Translations under genes and position numbers: made by a program
The notes under the pieces: generated by a model
Told to the model about the DNA's origin: nothing
What the model saw: the letters and a program-made list of their open reading frames with translations, nothing else
Databases searched by the model: none
Shown: positions 41,848 through 51,386 of the stretch, piece after piece
Numbering within the stretch: position 1 is the stretch's first letter
Layout: each line of letters begins with the position of its first letter
Assembly: GCA_910579805.1 (NCBI GenBank)
Contig: CAJTWM010000005.1
Location: 62,001 to 126,000 of the forward strand
Direction: 5' to 3'
Length of the DNA: 64,000 bases
Origin: an uncultured Lachnospiraceae bacterium
GTDB lineage: Bacteria > Bacillota > Clostridia > Lachnospirales > Lachnospiraceae

Positions 41848-43305
41848 ATGGCAGATAGGTATGATGTGGTCATTATTGGAGCAGGCGTAACAGGCAGCGC
41901 GGTTGCAAGAGAATTATCCAAAAAAGAACTTAGGATTGCGGTCTTAGAAAAAGCTTCCGACGTCTGCGAAGGCACGTCAAAAGCGAACAGCGGTATTGTT
42001 CACGGAGGATTTGACGCTAAGCCGAGAAGTCTGAAAGCCAAATTTAACGTACTTGGTAACGAAAAGATGGAAAGGCTTGCAAAAGATTTGGAATTTCCCT
42101 TTAAAAGAAACGGCTCTCTTGTCCTTACCTTTGACGAAGAAGGAAAAGACCGGCTGGAACAATTAAAAAAGCAGGGAGAAGAAAACGGGGTAAAGGGTAT
42201 CCGGATCTTGGATAAAGAAGAACTGAAAAAAATGGAGCCGCATATTTCCAACGAAGTAAAGGCCGCTCTTTATGCGCCTACGGGAGGAATCGTCTGCCCT
42301 TTTCATCTGACGATGGCGTTGGCGGAAAACGCCGCGGAAAATGGGGCGGAATTTTTCCTGAATACAAAGGTGGAAGAGATTGTAAAAACGGAAGAAGGAT
42401 ATAGGATCGAAACGGGCCAAGGCAGCTTTCGGACGAAGACGATAGTGAATGCTGCAGGTGTTTATGCGGATACGATCCACAATATGGTAAGTGCGAAGAA
42501 TATGAAGATCGTGGCAAGAAAGGGAGAATACTGCCTGATGGATAAAGAGGCGGGAAGTTATGTTTCCCATACTATTTTCCAGCTTCCGGGCGCATACGGA
42601 AAGGGCGTGCTCGTGACCCCGACTGTCCACGGCAACCTTTTGGCAGGGCCCACTGCGGAAGACGTTGAAGATAAAGAAGGGATCGGCACGACGGCGCAGG
42701 GAATGGAGACTTTGCTGGCAAAGGGCGGTAAAAGTGTGGAAAACCTTCCGGTAAGGCAGGTCATTACTTCGTTTGCCGGACTGCGCGCGCATATGGTAAG
42801 TTTTGGAGGAAAAGAAACGGATGATTTTGTGATAGGGGAAGCAGAGGATGCGCCCGGCTTTTTTGATGCGGCGGGAATCGAATCTCCGGGATTGTCCTGC
42901 GCCCCTGCCATAGGCGAATATGTGGCCGGACTGGTTGCAGAGAAATTATCGGCAAAGGAGAAGCCGGATTTTAAAAATACTAGAAAAGGGATGCCGAATA
43001 TGGCGGAGGCGGATCAGAAAGAAAGGGAGAGGCTGATCGGGGAAGATCCGGCCTTTGCCAATGTGATCTGCCGTTGTGAACTGGTGACGGAAGGGGAGAT
43101 TATGGCGGCCATTCACAGACCTTTAGGGGCGACTACTCTGGACGGGATCAAGAGAAGGACGAGGGCCGGCATGGGAAGGTGTCAGGCAGGATTTTGTTCT
43201 CCGAAGACGGTGGAGATTTTAGCGAGAGAACTGGGAAAAGATATTGGAGAGATTACCAAAGCGGGAGGAGAATCAAAGCTTCTTACGGGAATCAATAAAG
43301 GGTGA
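41848..43305 (+). CDS. GlpA-like FAD-dependent oxidoreductase (glycerol-3-phosphate dehydrogenase type)
   Basis: 485 aa. N-terminal FAD fold VVIIGAGVTGSAVARELSK, then the DAO-type domain (GIVHGGFDAKP). A C-terminal BFD-like [2Fe-2S] region carries Cys in VICRCELVTEGEI and GMGRCQAGFCSPKTVE. The family includes anaerobic glycerol-3-phosphate dehydrogenase and L-2-hydroxyglutarate oxidases. With the next two genes it forms a trio common in clostridia that is taken to pass electrons from glycerol-3-phosphate to NAD or a quinone-free acceptor. Substrate is inferred. RBS GGGAGG eight bases ahead. Confidence 0.85.
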   Translation: MADRYDVVIIGAGVTGSAVARELSKKELRIAVLEKASDVCEGTSKANSGIVHGGFDAKPRSLKAKFNVLGNEKMERLAKDLEFPFKRNGSLVLTFDEEGKDRLEQLKKQGEENGVKGIRILDKEELKKMEPHISNEVKAALYAPTGGIVCPFHLTMALAENAAENGAEFFLNTKVEEIVKTEEGYRIETGQGSFRTKTIVNAAGVYADTIHNMVSAKNMKIVARKGEYCLMDKEAGSYVSHTIFQLPGAYGKGVLVTPTVHGNLLAGPTAEDVEDKEGIGTTAQGMETLLAKGGKSVENLPVRQVITSFAGLRAHMVSFGGKETDDFVIGEAEDAPGFFDAAGIESPGLSCAPAIGEYVAGLVAEKLSAKEKPDFKNTRKGMPNMAEADQKERERLIGEDPAFANVICRCELVTEGEIMAAIHRPLGATTLDGIKRRTRAGMGRCQAGFCSPKTVEILARELGKDIGEITKAGGESKLLTGINKG

Positions 43306-43382
43306 GCGGGAAAAGCAAAAGCTTTGTACGGCAAACGACGCGTTATCCGGATTTGCAGGCCGGAAAAGAATGGAGGAGGAAG

Positions 43383-44642
43383 ATGACGGTAGACATTGTG
43401 ATCATAGGCGGCGGCCCTGCCGGGCTTGCGGCAGCGATTGCGGCAAAAGAAGCGGGAGCGGATCATATTTTGATATTGGAACGGGACAAAGAACTGGGAG
43501 GGATACTGAACCAGTGTATCCATAACGGATTCGGGCTTCACACGTTTCATGAGGAATTGACGGGGCCGGAATATGCGGAGCGTTTTATCCGGAAAGTAAA
43601 GGAACTGCAGGTGCCGTATATGCTGGAAACGATAGTGGTTTCCGTAGGGAAAGACAAAACGGTAACGGCTATGAACAGGGAAAAAGGATTGTTCAAGATC
43701 GAGGCGGGGGCGGTGATCCTTGCCATGGGATGCAGGGAGCGGGCAAGAGGGGCTCTTAATATACCCGGATACCGTCCGGCAGGGATCTATTCGGCGGGAA
43801 CGGCACAGAGGTATGTAAATATGGAGGGCCGGATGCCCGGAAAAGAAGTCGTAATATTAGGTTCGGGAGATATCGGACTGATCATGGCAAGAAGGATGAC
43901 GCTGGAAGGGGCGAAGGTAAAGCTGGTTGCGGAGATCATGCCCTATTCGGGCGGACTGAAAAGAAATATCGTGCAGTGCCTTGACGATTACGGGATTCCT
44001 TTAAAACTGAATCATACGGTGATCGATATCAAGGGAAAAGAACGGGTAGAAAGCGTGACCGTGGCGCAGGTGGATGAAAACAGAAAGCCGGTTCCCGGAA
44101 CGGAAGAGGAGATTTCCTGCGATACCCTGCTGCTTTCCTGCGGCCTGATCCCGGAAAACGAGCTTTCTAAAGAGGTGGGAATTTTGATGAATCCGGTAAC
44201 CGCAGGGCCGGTGGTAAACGAAAGTCTGGAAACCAGCGAAGCGGGAATCTTTGCCTGCGGGAACGTGCTCCATGTACACGATCTGGTGGATTATGTGTCC
44301 GGCGAGGCCCGGACTGCAGGAGAAAAAGCGGCGGCTTATGTGAAAGGAAAGCTGCCGGAGCCGAAAGGGGAAACCGTAACGGTGGCGGCGGAGTCGGGAG
44401 TGCGCTATACAGTGCCTTCCAAGCTGGAACCGGCGAGGATGGAAGAAGAACAGGTCGTCAGGTTCCGGGTAGACAATATATACCGGAATGCCTATATTGG
44501 GGTCTATTTTAACGATCAATGTGTAAAAAAGATAAGGCGTCCCATGCTTGCTCCGGGAGAGATGGAGCAGGTAAAATTAAGAAAAGCGGATATAGAGCAA
44601 TATGGAGGATTGCAGAAAATCACATTAAAAGTGGAATCATAG
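43383..44642 (+). CDS. FAD/NAD(P)-dependent oxidoreductase (GlpB-like partner)
   Basis: 419 aa from ATG 43383 (GGAGGAAG ahead); a GTG at 43302 overlapping the previous stop lacks an RBS. Two dinucleotide folds: IVIIGGGPAGLAAAIAAKEAG at the N-terminus and VVILGSGDIGLIMARRM in the middle. GCRERARGALNIPGYRPAGI and the C-terminal FACGNVLHVHDLVDYVSGE are typical of this group of NADH oxidoreductase-like subunits. Second member of the trio. Last 80 residues form a small beta domain. Confidence 0.85.
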   Translation: MTVDIVIIGGGPAGLAAAIAAKEAGADHILILERDKELGGILNQCIHNGFGLHTFHEELTGPEYAERFIRKVKELQVPYMLETIVVSVGKDKTVTAMNREKGLFKIEAGAVILAMGCRERARGALNIPGYRPAGIYSAGTAQRYVNMEGRMPGKEVVILGSGDIGLIMARRMTLEGAKVKLVAEIMPYSGGLKRNIVQCLDDYGIPLKLNHTVIDIKGKERVESVTVAQVDENRKPVPGTEEEISCDTLLLSCGLIPENELSKEVGILMNPVTAGPVVNESLETSEAGIFACGNVLHVHDLVDYVSGEARTAGEKAAAYVKGKLPEPKGETVTVAAESGVRYTVPSKLEPARMEEEQVVRFRVDNIYRNAYIGVYFNDQCVKKIRRPMLAPGEMEQVKLRKADIEQYGGLQKITLKVES

Positions 44643-44687
44643 AGCTGGATTAAAAAAGCAAAGATTTTACAATTTTCTATTTAAGCG

Positions 44688-44711
44688 ATATCACAAGCTT
44701 GCTTGTGATAT
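44688..44711 (+). promoter_or_regulatory. Hairpin just ahead of the DUF1667 gene RBS
   Basis: ATATCACAAG (44688-44697), loop CTTG, CTTGTGATAT (44702-44711), ending five bases before GGAGG. It could protect the mRNA end or tune translation. No T run. Confidence 0.4.
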
Positions 44712-44725
44712 GCATGGAGGTTAGT

Positions 44726-45100
44726 ATGGAGAAAAAAGAACTTGTATGTATCTGTTGTCCTTTGGGATGCGGCCTGACGGCGGTAATAGAAGATAACGGA
44801 GAAGTGCGGATTTCAGGGAATACCTGCAGCAGAGGCGGGGAGTACGGGAAAAAAGAAATGACCGCGCCTACCCGGATCGTTACCACGACAGTCAGGATAA
44901 AGGGAGGAACCCTCCCCGCCCTATCGGTCAAAACGAAAGACGGCGTACCTAAGGACAAGATTACCGAATGTATCTCATGCCTTCAGGAGGTGGAGACCGA
45001 AGCGCCGGTATGCGTTGGGGACGTTATTGTGGAGGACATAGCGGGGACAGGGGTCAGCGTAGTGGCGACAAAAAGCATAGAAAGATACGAAGAATTATAG
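44726..45100 (+). CDS. DUF1667 Cys-rich protein (third subunit of GlpA-like trio)
   Basis: 124 aa from ATG 44726 (GGAGG ahead). The N-terminal CICCPLGCGL, then GNTCSRGGEYGKKE and the later ECISCLQEV give six conserved-looking Cys, suited to an iron-sulfur or metal site. DUF1667 proteins follow GlpA/GlpB-like genes across clostridia. Probably an electron-transfer subunit of the upstream dehydrogenase. Confidence 0.85.
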   Translation: MEKKELVCICCPLGCGLTAVIEDNGEVRISGNTCSRGGEYGKKEMTAPTRIVTTTVRIKGGTLPALSVKTKDGVPKDKITECISCLQEVETEAPVCVGDVIVEDIAGTGVSVVATKSIERYEEL

Positions 45101-45114
45101 AAAGCTAAAAATAT

Positions 45115-45172
45115 AAATAAAAAAGATTAAAATACCAGTTGCTTTTTGATTAAATAATTGGTATTTTTTATA
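45115..45172 (+). terminator. Terminator-like hairpin after the DUF1667 gene
   Basis: AAAATACCA pairs with TGGTATTTT across about 20 AT-rich bases, followed by TTTTATA. Moderate strength. Confidence 0.55.
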
Positions 45173-45220
45173 TATAGGATTAAATGAAGCGGTATACTAT
45201 TTTCAGGAAGGGACTAAATT

Positions 45221-47410
45221 ATGGGGATTGAATTTTTTGAAGAAGACAGGATATTTAAGCTGGATACACCCAGAAGCAGTTATATCATTAGTATTGTAGA
45301 CGAGGAGAATTTTATCGGACACGCTTATTATGGTAAAAAATGCAGGGATCATCATTTGGGCTATCTGTGCCGGACAAAGGAGGCGCCTTTTGTCCCGTCG
45401 AAAAATGCGAGGGACAGACTTTCCTTTTTGGATGCTTTTCCTTTTGAATATTCTACCCATGGGCTGGGGGATTATCGGGAAAGCTGTATTTCGGTCAAGG
45501 CGCCGGGCGGACAAAGCGCGGTATCTTTCGGTTATACGGGGCATCGTATTTATAAGGGAAAACCTAAATTGGAAGGATTGCCGGCGACTTTCGGGACGGA
45601 AGAGGAGTGTTCCACGTTGGAACTTTATTGTGAGGATAAGGTTCTGAATATGGAGGCGACGCTTTTTTACAGTGTGTTTGAAGACACGGACGTCATAGCA
45701 AGAAGCGTGAAGATCACAAATAAAGGAAAAGAACCTTTTTATCTGACAAAGGCATTGTCAGCCTGTCTGGAGCTGGACGATCAGGATTTTGAACTTTTGA
45801 CTATGCATGGTTCCTGGGCAAGAGAACGTAAGATCCAATACAGGAAAGTCGGTTACGGACAGCAGTCGGTGGCTTCTCTGCGGGGAGAATCGAGCCATCA
45901 GGACCATCCTTTCATCGCTTTAAAAGCGGGGGATGCCACGCAGGAGAGAGGCGATGTTTACGGTATGCATTTTGTGTATTCCGGAAACTTTTTTGCACAG
46001 GCGGAGAAGAACCAATTTGATACTGTCAGGGCGGTCATGGGTATCAACCCCAAAGATTTTTGCTGGAAGTTGGGAGAAGGAGAGAGTTTCCAGACGCCGG
46101 AGGCGGTATTGGTCTATTCTTCCGAAGGAATCGACGGGATGACGACTTCCCTTCATAAACTATATAGAAAACATTTGATCAGGGGAGAATACAGAAATAA
46201 GAAACGTCCTATCCTGATCAACAACTGGGAAGCGACTTACTTTGACTTCAATACGGAGAAACTTTTGCAGATCGCAAAACAGGCGTCGGAGCTTGGCATA
46301 GAGATGCTTGTTATGGACGACGGCTGGTTCGGAAAACGTAACGACGACAATACAAGCCTTGGGGACTGGGACGTAAATGAAGAAAAGCTGGAAGGCGGGC
46401 TGAAGCATCTGGTAGACGAGGTGAACAGGCTCGGCATGAAATTCGGCATTTGGTTCGAACCGGAGATGATATCTCCTGATTCGGAATTATACCGGGTCCA
46501 TCCCGATTGGGCGATCGCCGTACCGGGCAGGGAGCCGGGACGCGCAAGGAATCAGTATGTATTGGATCTTAGCAGGAAAGAGGTAAGGGAGCATACTTAC
46601 GAAAGTATAGCAAAGATCTTAAGGAGCGCTAACATCGAATATGTAAAATGGGATATGAACCGTCCTCTCAGCGACATCGGCAGCGTTAAGCTGGAGGCGG
46701 ACAGACAGGGCGAGCTTTTCCACAGATATGTTTTGGGCGTCTATGAACTGCAGGAAAGGTTGATAACGGAATTCCCGCATCTTTTGCTGGAAAACTGTTC
46801 CGGCGGCGGGGCGCGTTTTGATCCGGGTATGCTTTATTACAGTCCGCAGATCTGGTGCTCTGACGATGCGGACGCTATTGAGCGGCTTTCCATACAGGAA
46901 GGGACGGCTATGATCTATCCGCTCTCTACTATGGGGGCGCATGTTTCCGACTGTCCGAACCATACGGTAGGAAGGGTCACGCCTTTTGAAACGAGAGGGT
47001 ATGTGGCTTTGGCAGGAACGTTCGGCTATGAATTGGATGTAACAAAGATACCGCAAGAGGACAGGGAACAGATTCCCGAGCAGATCAAAATGTACCATAA
47101 GTATAACGATCTGGTTCGGGAAGGAGAGTATTACAGGATCGCTTCATATTCCGTCAATAAAGAATATGATTGTTACATGGTGGTATCGGAAGATCAGAGA
47201 GAAGCGCTTGTGACTTTTGTCCAAGTATTGAACCGTCCGAACTGGAAGAGCAGAAGGATCAAATTAAAAGGGCTTTCAGCAGAATTAGATTATGCGGTAG
47301 AAGGAGAAGGGGAAGTCTATGCCGGAGACACCTTAATGAATGCCGGGATCCTGATCGAAAATCCATGGGGAGATTTTAAAGGAAAACTGATCCATCTTAC
47401 GGCGAGATAA
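45221..47410 (+). CDS. GH36 alpha-galactosidase
   Basis: 729 aa, full family length, no signal peptide, so cytoplasmic. It removes alpha-1,6-galactose from melibiose, raffinose or galactomanno-oligosaccharides. Beta-sandwich N-terminal domain, then the barrel: LVMDDGWFGKRNDD, the nucleophile Asp in YVKWDMNRPLSD, ENCSGGGARFDPG, and the acid/base Asp in WCSDDADAIERL. The next gene is a LacI regulator, and a mannan locus follows, which supports a galactomannan role. Preceded by AGGAAGGGACT. Confidence 0.93.
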   Translation: MGIEFFEEDRIFKLDTPRSSYIISIVDEENFIGHAYYGKKCRDHHLGYLCRTKEAPFVPSKNARDRLSFLDAFPFEYSTHGLGDYRESCISVKAPGGQSAVSFGYTGHRIYKGKPKLEGLPATFGTEEECSTLELYCEDKVLNMEATLFYSVFEDTDVIARSVKITNKGKEPFYLTKALSACLELDDQDFELLTMHGSWARERKIQYRKVGYGQQSVASLRGESSHQDHPFIALKAGDATQERGDVYGMHFVYSGNFFAQAEKNQFDTVRAVMGINPKDFCWKLGEGESFQTPEAVLVYSSEGIDGMTTSLHKLYRKHLIRGEYRNKKRPILINNWEATYFDFNTEKLLQIAKQASELGIEMLVMDDGWFGKRNDDNTSLGDWDVNEEKLEGGLKHLVDEVNRLGMKFGIWFEPEMISPDSELYRVHPDWAIAVPGREPGRARNQYVLDLSRKEVREHTYESIAKILRSANIEYVKWDMNRPLSDIGSVKLEADRQGELFHRYVLGVYELQERLITEFPHLLLENCSGGGARFDPGMLYYSPQIWCSDDADAIERLSIQEGTAMIYPLSTMGAHVSDCPNHTVGRVTPFETRGYVALAGTFGYELDVTKIPQEDREQIPEQIKMYHKYNDLVREGEYYRIASYSVNKEYDCYMVVSEDQREALVTFVQVLNRPNWKSRRIKLKGLSAELDYAVEGEGEVYAGDTLMNAGILIENPWGDFKGKLIHLTAR

Positions 47411-47457
47411 GAGTATCGGTCAAAAAATGCAAAAATGATGAAAGCAAGGTGACTACT

Positions 47458-48486
47458 ATGGGAAAAGCAGTAAAGCTGGCAGATATCGCAGCGAGAATGA
47501 ATGTCAGTACGGTAACGGTTTCAAAGGCCTTATCGGGCCAAAAGGGCGTTAGCGAGGAAATGCGCGAGAAGATTAAACAACTTGCAGACGAGCTGGGATA
47601 CCGACAACCCTCCGCGGCGCGCCTTGCAAAAAGAAATAAAAGTTATAATATAGGAGTAATCATCGCAGAGCACTATCTGGATAAATATAATTCTTTCTAT
47701 TGGCAGATGTATCAGGAAGTTGCGACAAAGGCAGTGCAGAAAGAATGCTTTACGATGCTGGAGGTGGTAACGACGGAAATGGAGAGGGAGCTGGAACTGC
47801 CCAAACTGATCAGAGAAGGTAAAGCGGACGGCATGATCGTTATCGGCAAGGTTTCCCCCGACTATCTGCATAAGATAGAAGAGGAAACGAAAACGCCCCT
47901 CATGTATCTCGATTTTTATGATGAAAACCGGGAATGCGATGCGGTCGTGACGGATAATTATTACGGCTCTTATCTGCTGACGAACTATTTGTTCCGGATG
48001 GGACACAGACAGATTGCGTATGTCGGCACATTGCTCTATACCGGCAGCATTACGGACAGATATTTCGGCTATGCAAAATCTTTGATGGAGCACGGCGTAG
48101 CGGTCAGGGAAGACTGGATCATCAAGGATCGGGATATGGAGAACGGTAAAGTCGGGGAGGACGGTATTTTACAGCTCCCGCTGGAAATGCCCACGGCATT
48201 TGTATGCAACAGCGACCTGACGGCCAGCGAGCTGATCAAGATGCTGGAAGAGAACGGATACAGCGTACCTGAAGATATTTCGGTAGTGGGATTTGATAAT
48301 TATCTGTATCCCGGATTATGCGATGTGGAGATCACCACTTACGAAGTAGACATGAAAGAGATGGCGCGCAAAGGTATCAATACTTTGATCAAGAAAATGG
48401 GAAATGAAAGTTATAAAAAGGGCGTTTCTGTGATAGAAGGCCATTTGGTATACAAAAACAGCGTATCCAGACTGACTTGGGACTGA
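47458..48486 (+). CDS. LacI-family transcriptional regulator
   Basis: 342 aa from ATG 47458 (AAGGTGAC ahead); an in-frame GTG at 47449 is inside the RBS. N-terminal helix-turn-helix and hinge (VKLADIAARMNVSTVTVSKALSG, RQPSAARLAKRNKSYNIGVI) and a periplasmic-binding-like sensor (CNSDLTASELIKMLEENGYSVPEDISVVGFDN). Probably a repressor of the alpha-galactosidase and mannan genes. Its operator could not be placed. Confidence 0.92.
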   Translation: MGKAVKLADIAARMNVSTVTVSKALSGQKGVSEEMREKIKQLADELGYRQPSAARLAKRNKSYNIGVIIAEHYLDKYNSFYWQMYQEVATKAVQKECFTMLEVVTTEMERELELPKLIREGKADGMIVIGKVSPDYLHKIEEETKTPLMYLDFYDENRECDAVVTDNYYGSYLLTNYLFRMGHRQIAYVGTLLYTGSITDRYFGYAKSLMEHGVAVREDWIIKDRDMENGKVGEDGILQLPLEMPTAFVCNSDLTASELIKMLEENGYSVPEDISVVGFDNYLYPGLCDVEITTYEVDMKEMARKGINTLIKKMGNESYKKGVSVIEGHLVYKNSVSRLTWD

Positions 48487-48552
48487 TCCGGAGATATCCG
48501 GTATTTACCTGCTTATATTGGAACGGGAGATATTGCTGCTATATATTTGGAT

Positions 48553-48587
48553 AAGAAACGGGGCTGCTAATAAAGCAGCCTCGTTTC
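48553..48587. terminator. Bidirectional terminator (LacI / AraC genes)
   Basis: GAAACGGGGCTGCT pairs with AGCAGCCTCGTTTC (one mismatch) across AATAA. The right arm overlaps the end of the minus-strand AraC gene. Confidence 0.65.
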
Positions 48588-49472
48588 TCTGTACATAAGG
48601 GGAGTGATCCCTTCCTGACGTTTGAAAAGATTGATAAAATGATTGGTATTTTCAATTCCGACTTTTGCGCCTATTTCATGAATCTTTAAATTCGTATTTT
48701 GTAAAAGTATTTTTGAATTGGCGATTCTTACCCGGTTCAGATATTGGATCGGGGACTCGCCGAAATAATGGGAAAACTCCCGGCATAGGCGGTATTTGCT
48801 GATGGAAAAACTATTTTCCAATTCGTCAAGGGAATAACTGCGTTCATAATGCGTATCGAAAAGCTGCCTTATTTCCAAAAGATATCCGGGAATATGCAGG
48901 GTGGGGTTTTTCAGTTCTAAAAGATAGGAAAGAAAGGTAACGCAGAGATTCGTCATATTTTTTTCGTCTGCAAGTTTGTAAATAAAATTTTCTTCCATGC
49001 TGCTTTGGAACAAAAGGTGAAAACTGTGCGTAAGTTCTCCGGAAGCAACTTCCTTGAGCAGACAGCCGAAAGGCTCCTGCGTTGCGTTCATATAAAAAGG
49101 AAGATTGCCGCCGCCGGCAAAAAGGATCTTGAATTTCCATGGCGCAGTGACCGTCTGGAGCGTAAAGGGCTGACTGCAGTCAAAAAACAGCAGACTTTCT
49201 TTGGTGAGCAGATGATGCCGGGTCTGATCTCCGTTTTCCAGCTTACCGCTTCCGGAAACGGTATAAAGAAAACAACAGCAGTCCAAACCGCTTATATCAT
49301 AAAAGAAAGGAAATCCGGCTTCTATTGTGCCACGGGAATATATAGTCGTCAATTGTTTGCCTGCAAGAGAATTTTGTTCATATAAAGAACCATAAAGAGC
49401 AGTTTTATCCAAATCCGAAGTCAGATGGGGAGGAACCCGTAAAGAACGTAAAAATGCGGAGGAAAAATCCAT
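48567..49472 (-). CDS. AraC-family transcriptional regulator (mannan locus)
   Basis: 301 aa, RBS AAGGAGTG. Cupin-like N-terminal sensor (YTVSGSGKLENGDQTRHHLL) and the C-terminal helix-turn-helix pair (YSLDELENSFSISKYRLCREF and KIHEIGAKVGIENTNHFINLF). Divergent from the mannobiose ABC operon by about 320 bases, so it probably activates it. The tail ends EGITPLMYRETRLLY. Confidence 0.9.
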   Translation of the reverse strand: MDFSSAFLRSLRVPPHLTSDLDKTALYGSLYEQNSLAGKQLTTIYSRGTIEAGFPFFYDISGLDCCCFLYTVSGSGKLENGDQTRHHLLTKESLLFFDCSQPFTLQTVTAPWKFKILFAGGGNLPFYMNATQEPFGCLLKEVASGELTHSFHLLFQSSMEENFIYKLADEKNMTNLCVTFLSYLLELKNPTLHIPGYLLEIRQLFDTHYERSYSLDELENSFSISKYRLCREFSHYFGESPIQYLNRVRIANSKILLQNTNLKIHEIGAKVGIENTNHFINLFKRQEGITPLMYRETRLLY

Positions 49473-49796
49473 ATGCGCACTCCTTTCCGATTATTTGGCG
49501 TTGCTTAAATTAGTTTAATAATAAAATAAGGTAATAATAAAAGCAAGAAAAAGTTAAAAAATAAAACATAAAAAGACTAAAAAAGATTAAATGATCGAGA
49601 AAGTTGTTTTTTGATATGGTTAAAGTGCATAAAAATAAATAATTAAAATTGTATAAATAGGGGAAAAATATGAGAAAAACAATAATAATATATAAATCAC
49701 AATAAAAAGTGATGATTAAAAAAATAAAATAAATATAATTAAATTAAAGTTATTTAAAAACTTTTAAACCAAATTTAATTTAGGGAGGAAATTCAA
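49473..49796. other. AT-rich divergent promoter region of the mannobiose operon
   Basis: About 320 bases, almost free of G and C between 49510 and 49790. It contains TTGATATGGTTAAAGTGCATA at about 49612-49632; AAAGTGCATA recurs upstream of the GH26 gene (55997). No ORF seen. Ends with GGGAGG for the binding-protein gene. Confidence 0.45.
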
Positions 49797-51305
49797 ATGA
49801 AGATGAAAAAATTATTAGCATTTGGTTTAGCGGCTATGATGGCTGTCGGAACAATCGGATGTGGAAATTCCGACACTCCGGCTGAATCAAAGGCACCGGC
49901 GGCAAACGATGCGGACACAGACAAAGACGCTAATGCAGATGCAAATACGGACGCGGATGCTAATACAGATGCAGATGCAGACGTGGACACGGATGCAGAC
50001 GTGGACACGGATGCGGATGCAGGTACAGGCGACGACGGTACTTTAAGCTATGCGGGCGTAACGCTTGGAGAAAGCTATACGGATGTTACCACAACCATTA
50101 AATGGCTTACGCACAGAACCGATCTGGTAGAGAACGGCACACTTGATAATTACATTGCAGACTTCAATACCATGTATCCTAACATTACGGTTGAAGTGGA
50201 AGGCATTACCGATTACGCAGAAGATGCGCTTCTTCGTCTTTCCAGCGGAAACTGGGGCGACATTATGTTTATTCCGGCAGTAGATAAGAACCTTTTGGGC
50301 GAGTACTTCTTAAGCTTCGGTGATCTTGCTACTATGGAAGGAGAGATCAGATTCCCTACCGCCTGGGAGTACGGCGGACAGGTATACGGCGTTCCTTCTA
50401 CCGGTAACGCACAGGGTATCGTATATAACAAAGCTGTTTTTGAAGCGGCAGGTATTACCGATATTCCGAAAACTCCGGATGATTTCATCGCAGCATTGCA
50501 GGCAATCAAAGACAACACGGAAGCGATCCCGCTTTATACAAACTATGCTGCAGGCTGGACAATGGGCGCATGGGACGCTTACATTGGCGGATCGGCAACA
50601 GGACAGTCTGATTTCATGAATCAGGAATTCTTACATACGGCGGAACCGTTCAAAGATTACGGTGATGGCACACATGCTTATGCAGTATACAAGATCCTTT
50701 ACGATGCAGTTGCTAGCGGACTGACGGAAGAAGACTTTACCACGACAGACTGGGAAGGCTGTAAAGGTATGATCAATAACGGCGAGATCGGATGTATGGT
50801 ATTAGGTTCATGGGCATTCTCACAGATGGTAGAAGCAGGCGATCATGGCGATGATATCGGATATATGCCGTTCCCGATCACTGTAAACGGAAAACAGTAC
50901 GCTTCGGCAGGTCCTGACTACAGCTTTGCTATCAATGTAAACGCTTCTGAAGACAATCAGAAAGCAGCTATGGTATTTATTAAATGGTTCACTGAGAAAT
51001 CCGGATTCTCCTTCAATGAAGGCGGCGTTCCGATCGACTTAGACGGAGAATATCCTGCTCTTTACTCTGCATTTGACGGTATCGATATGGTAGCGGACGA
51101 TCCGGCAGCAGCGGGAGAAGAAGATTTCCTTAACGAATTAAACGCAGAATCAGAATTAAGTTTCAATGCAGGCGGCGACGCTAAAGTACAGGCGATCGTA
51201 GAACATGCGGCAAACGGCGATATGACGTTTGACGACATCATGGCTGATTGGAATGCGAAATGGTCTGCAGCGCAGGAAAGCCTTTCAATAGAAGCAACAA
51301 AATAA
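49797..51305 (+). CDS. ABC transporter sugar-binding lipoprotein (mannobiose type)
   Basis: 502 aa. Signal peptide with lipobox AVGTIGCGN (Cys about residue 22). A low-complexity linker of some 45 residues made of Asp/Ala/Thr/Asn repeats (DANTDADANTDADADVDTDAD) spaces the binding domain from the membrane. The solute-binding fold follows (TIKWLTHRTDLVENGTLDNYI, MVLGSWAFSQMVEAGDHGDDIG, GGVPIDLDGEYPALYSAFDG). Context with the epimerase and GH130 genes points to mannobiose or longer manno-oligosaccharides. The linker DNA has an 18-base tandem repeat at 49977-50012. Confidence 0.9.
   Translation: MKMKKLLAFGLAAMMAVGTIGCGNSDTPAESKAPAANDADTDKDANADANTDADANTDADADVDTDADVDTDADAGTGDDGTLSYAGVTLGESYTDVTTTIKWLTHRTDLVENGTLDNYIADFNTMYPNITVEVEGITDYAEDALLRLSSGNWGDIMFIPAVDKNLLGEYFLSFGDLATMEGEIRFPTAWEYGGQVYGVPSTGNAQGIVYNKAVFEAAGITDIPKTPDDFIAALQAIKDNTEAIPLYTNYAAGWTMGAWDAYIGGSATGQSDFMNQEFLHTAEPFKDYGDGTHAYAVYKILYDAVASGLTEEDFTTTDWEGCKGMINNGEIGCMVLGSWAFSQMVEAGDHGDDIGYMPFPITVNGKQYASAGPDYSFAINVNASEDNQKAAMVFIKWFTEKSGFSFNEGGVPIDLDGEYPALYSAFDGIDMVADDPAAAGEEDFLNELNAESELSFNAGGDAKVQAIVEHAANGDMTFDDIMADWNAKWSAAQESLSIEATK
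49977..50012 (+). repeat. 18-bp tandem repeat in the lipoprotein linker
   Basis: GCAGACGTGGACACGGAT occurs twice in direct succession. Flanking codons carry looser GATGC(A/G)/AATAC repeats. In frame, so copy number can vary without breaking the gene. Confidence 0.8.
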
Positions 51306-51319
51306 AATAAAATGTTCAT

Positions 51320-51352
51320 GGGGCAGGGAAGCACTTCCCCGCCCCAATTTTA
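51320..51352 (+). terminator. Intra-operon terminator after the binding-protein gene
   Basis: GGGGCAGGGAAG pairs with CTTCCCCGCCCC (one mismatch), then ATTTTAT. The same placement as at 32626. Confidence 0.7.
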
Positions 51353-51386
51353 TGGAATGTGAACAGGGATAAAGGAGGAATTGGGT

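Noticed and set aside
42163..42792. 209-codon minus-strand frame
   Set aside because: Antisense to the GlpA-like gene; no RBS, no recognisable motif.
49912..50040. Short repeats considered as a CRISPR-like array
   Set aside because: The repeats are in frame inside a lipoprotein linker, have no spacers and no cas genes nearby.
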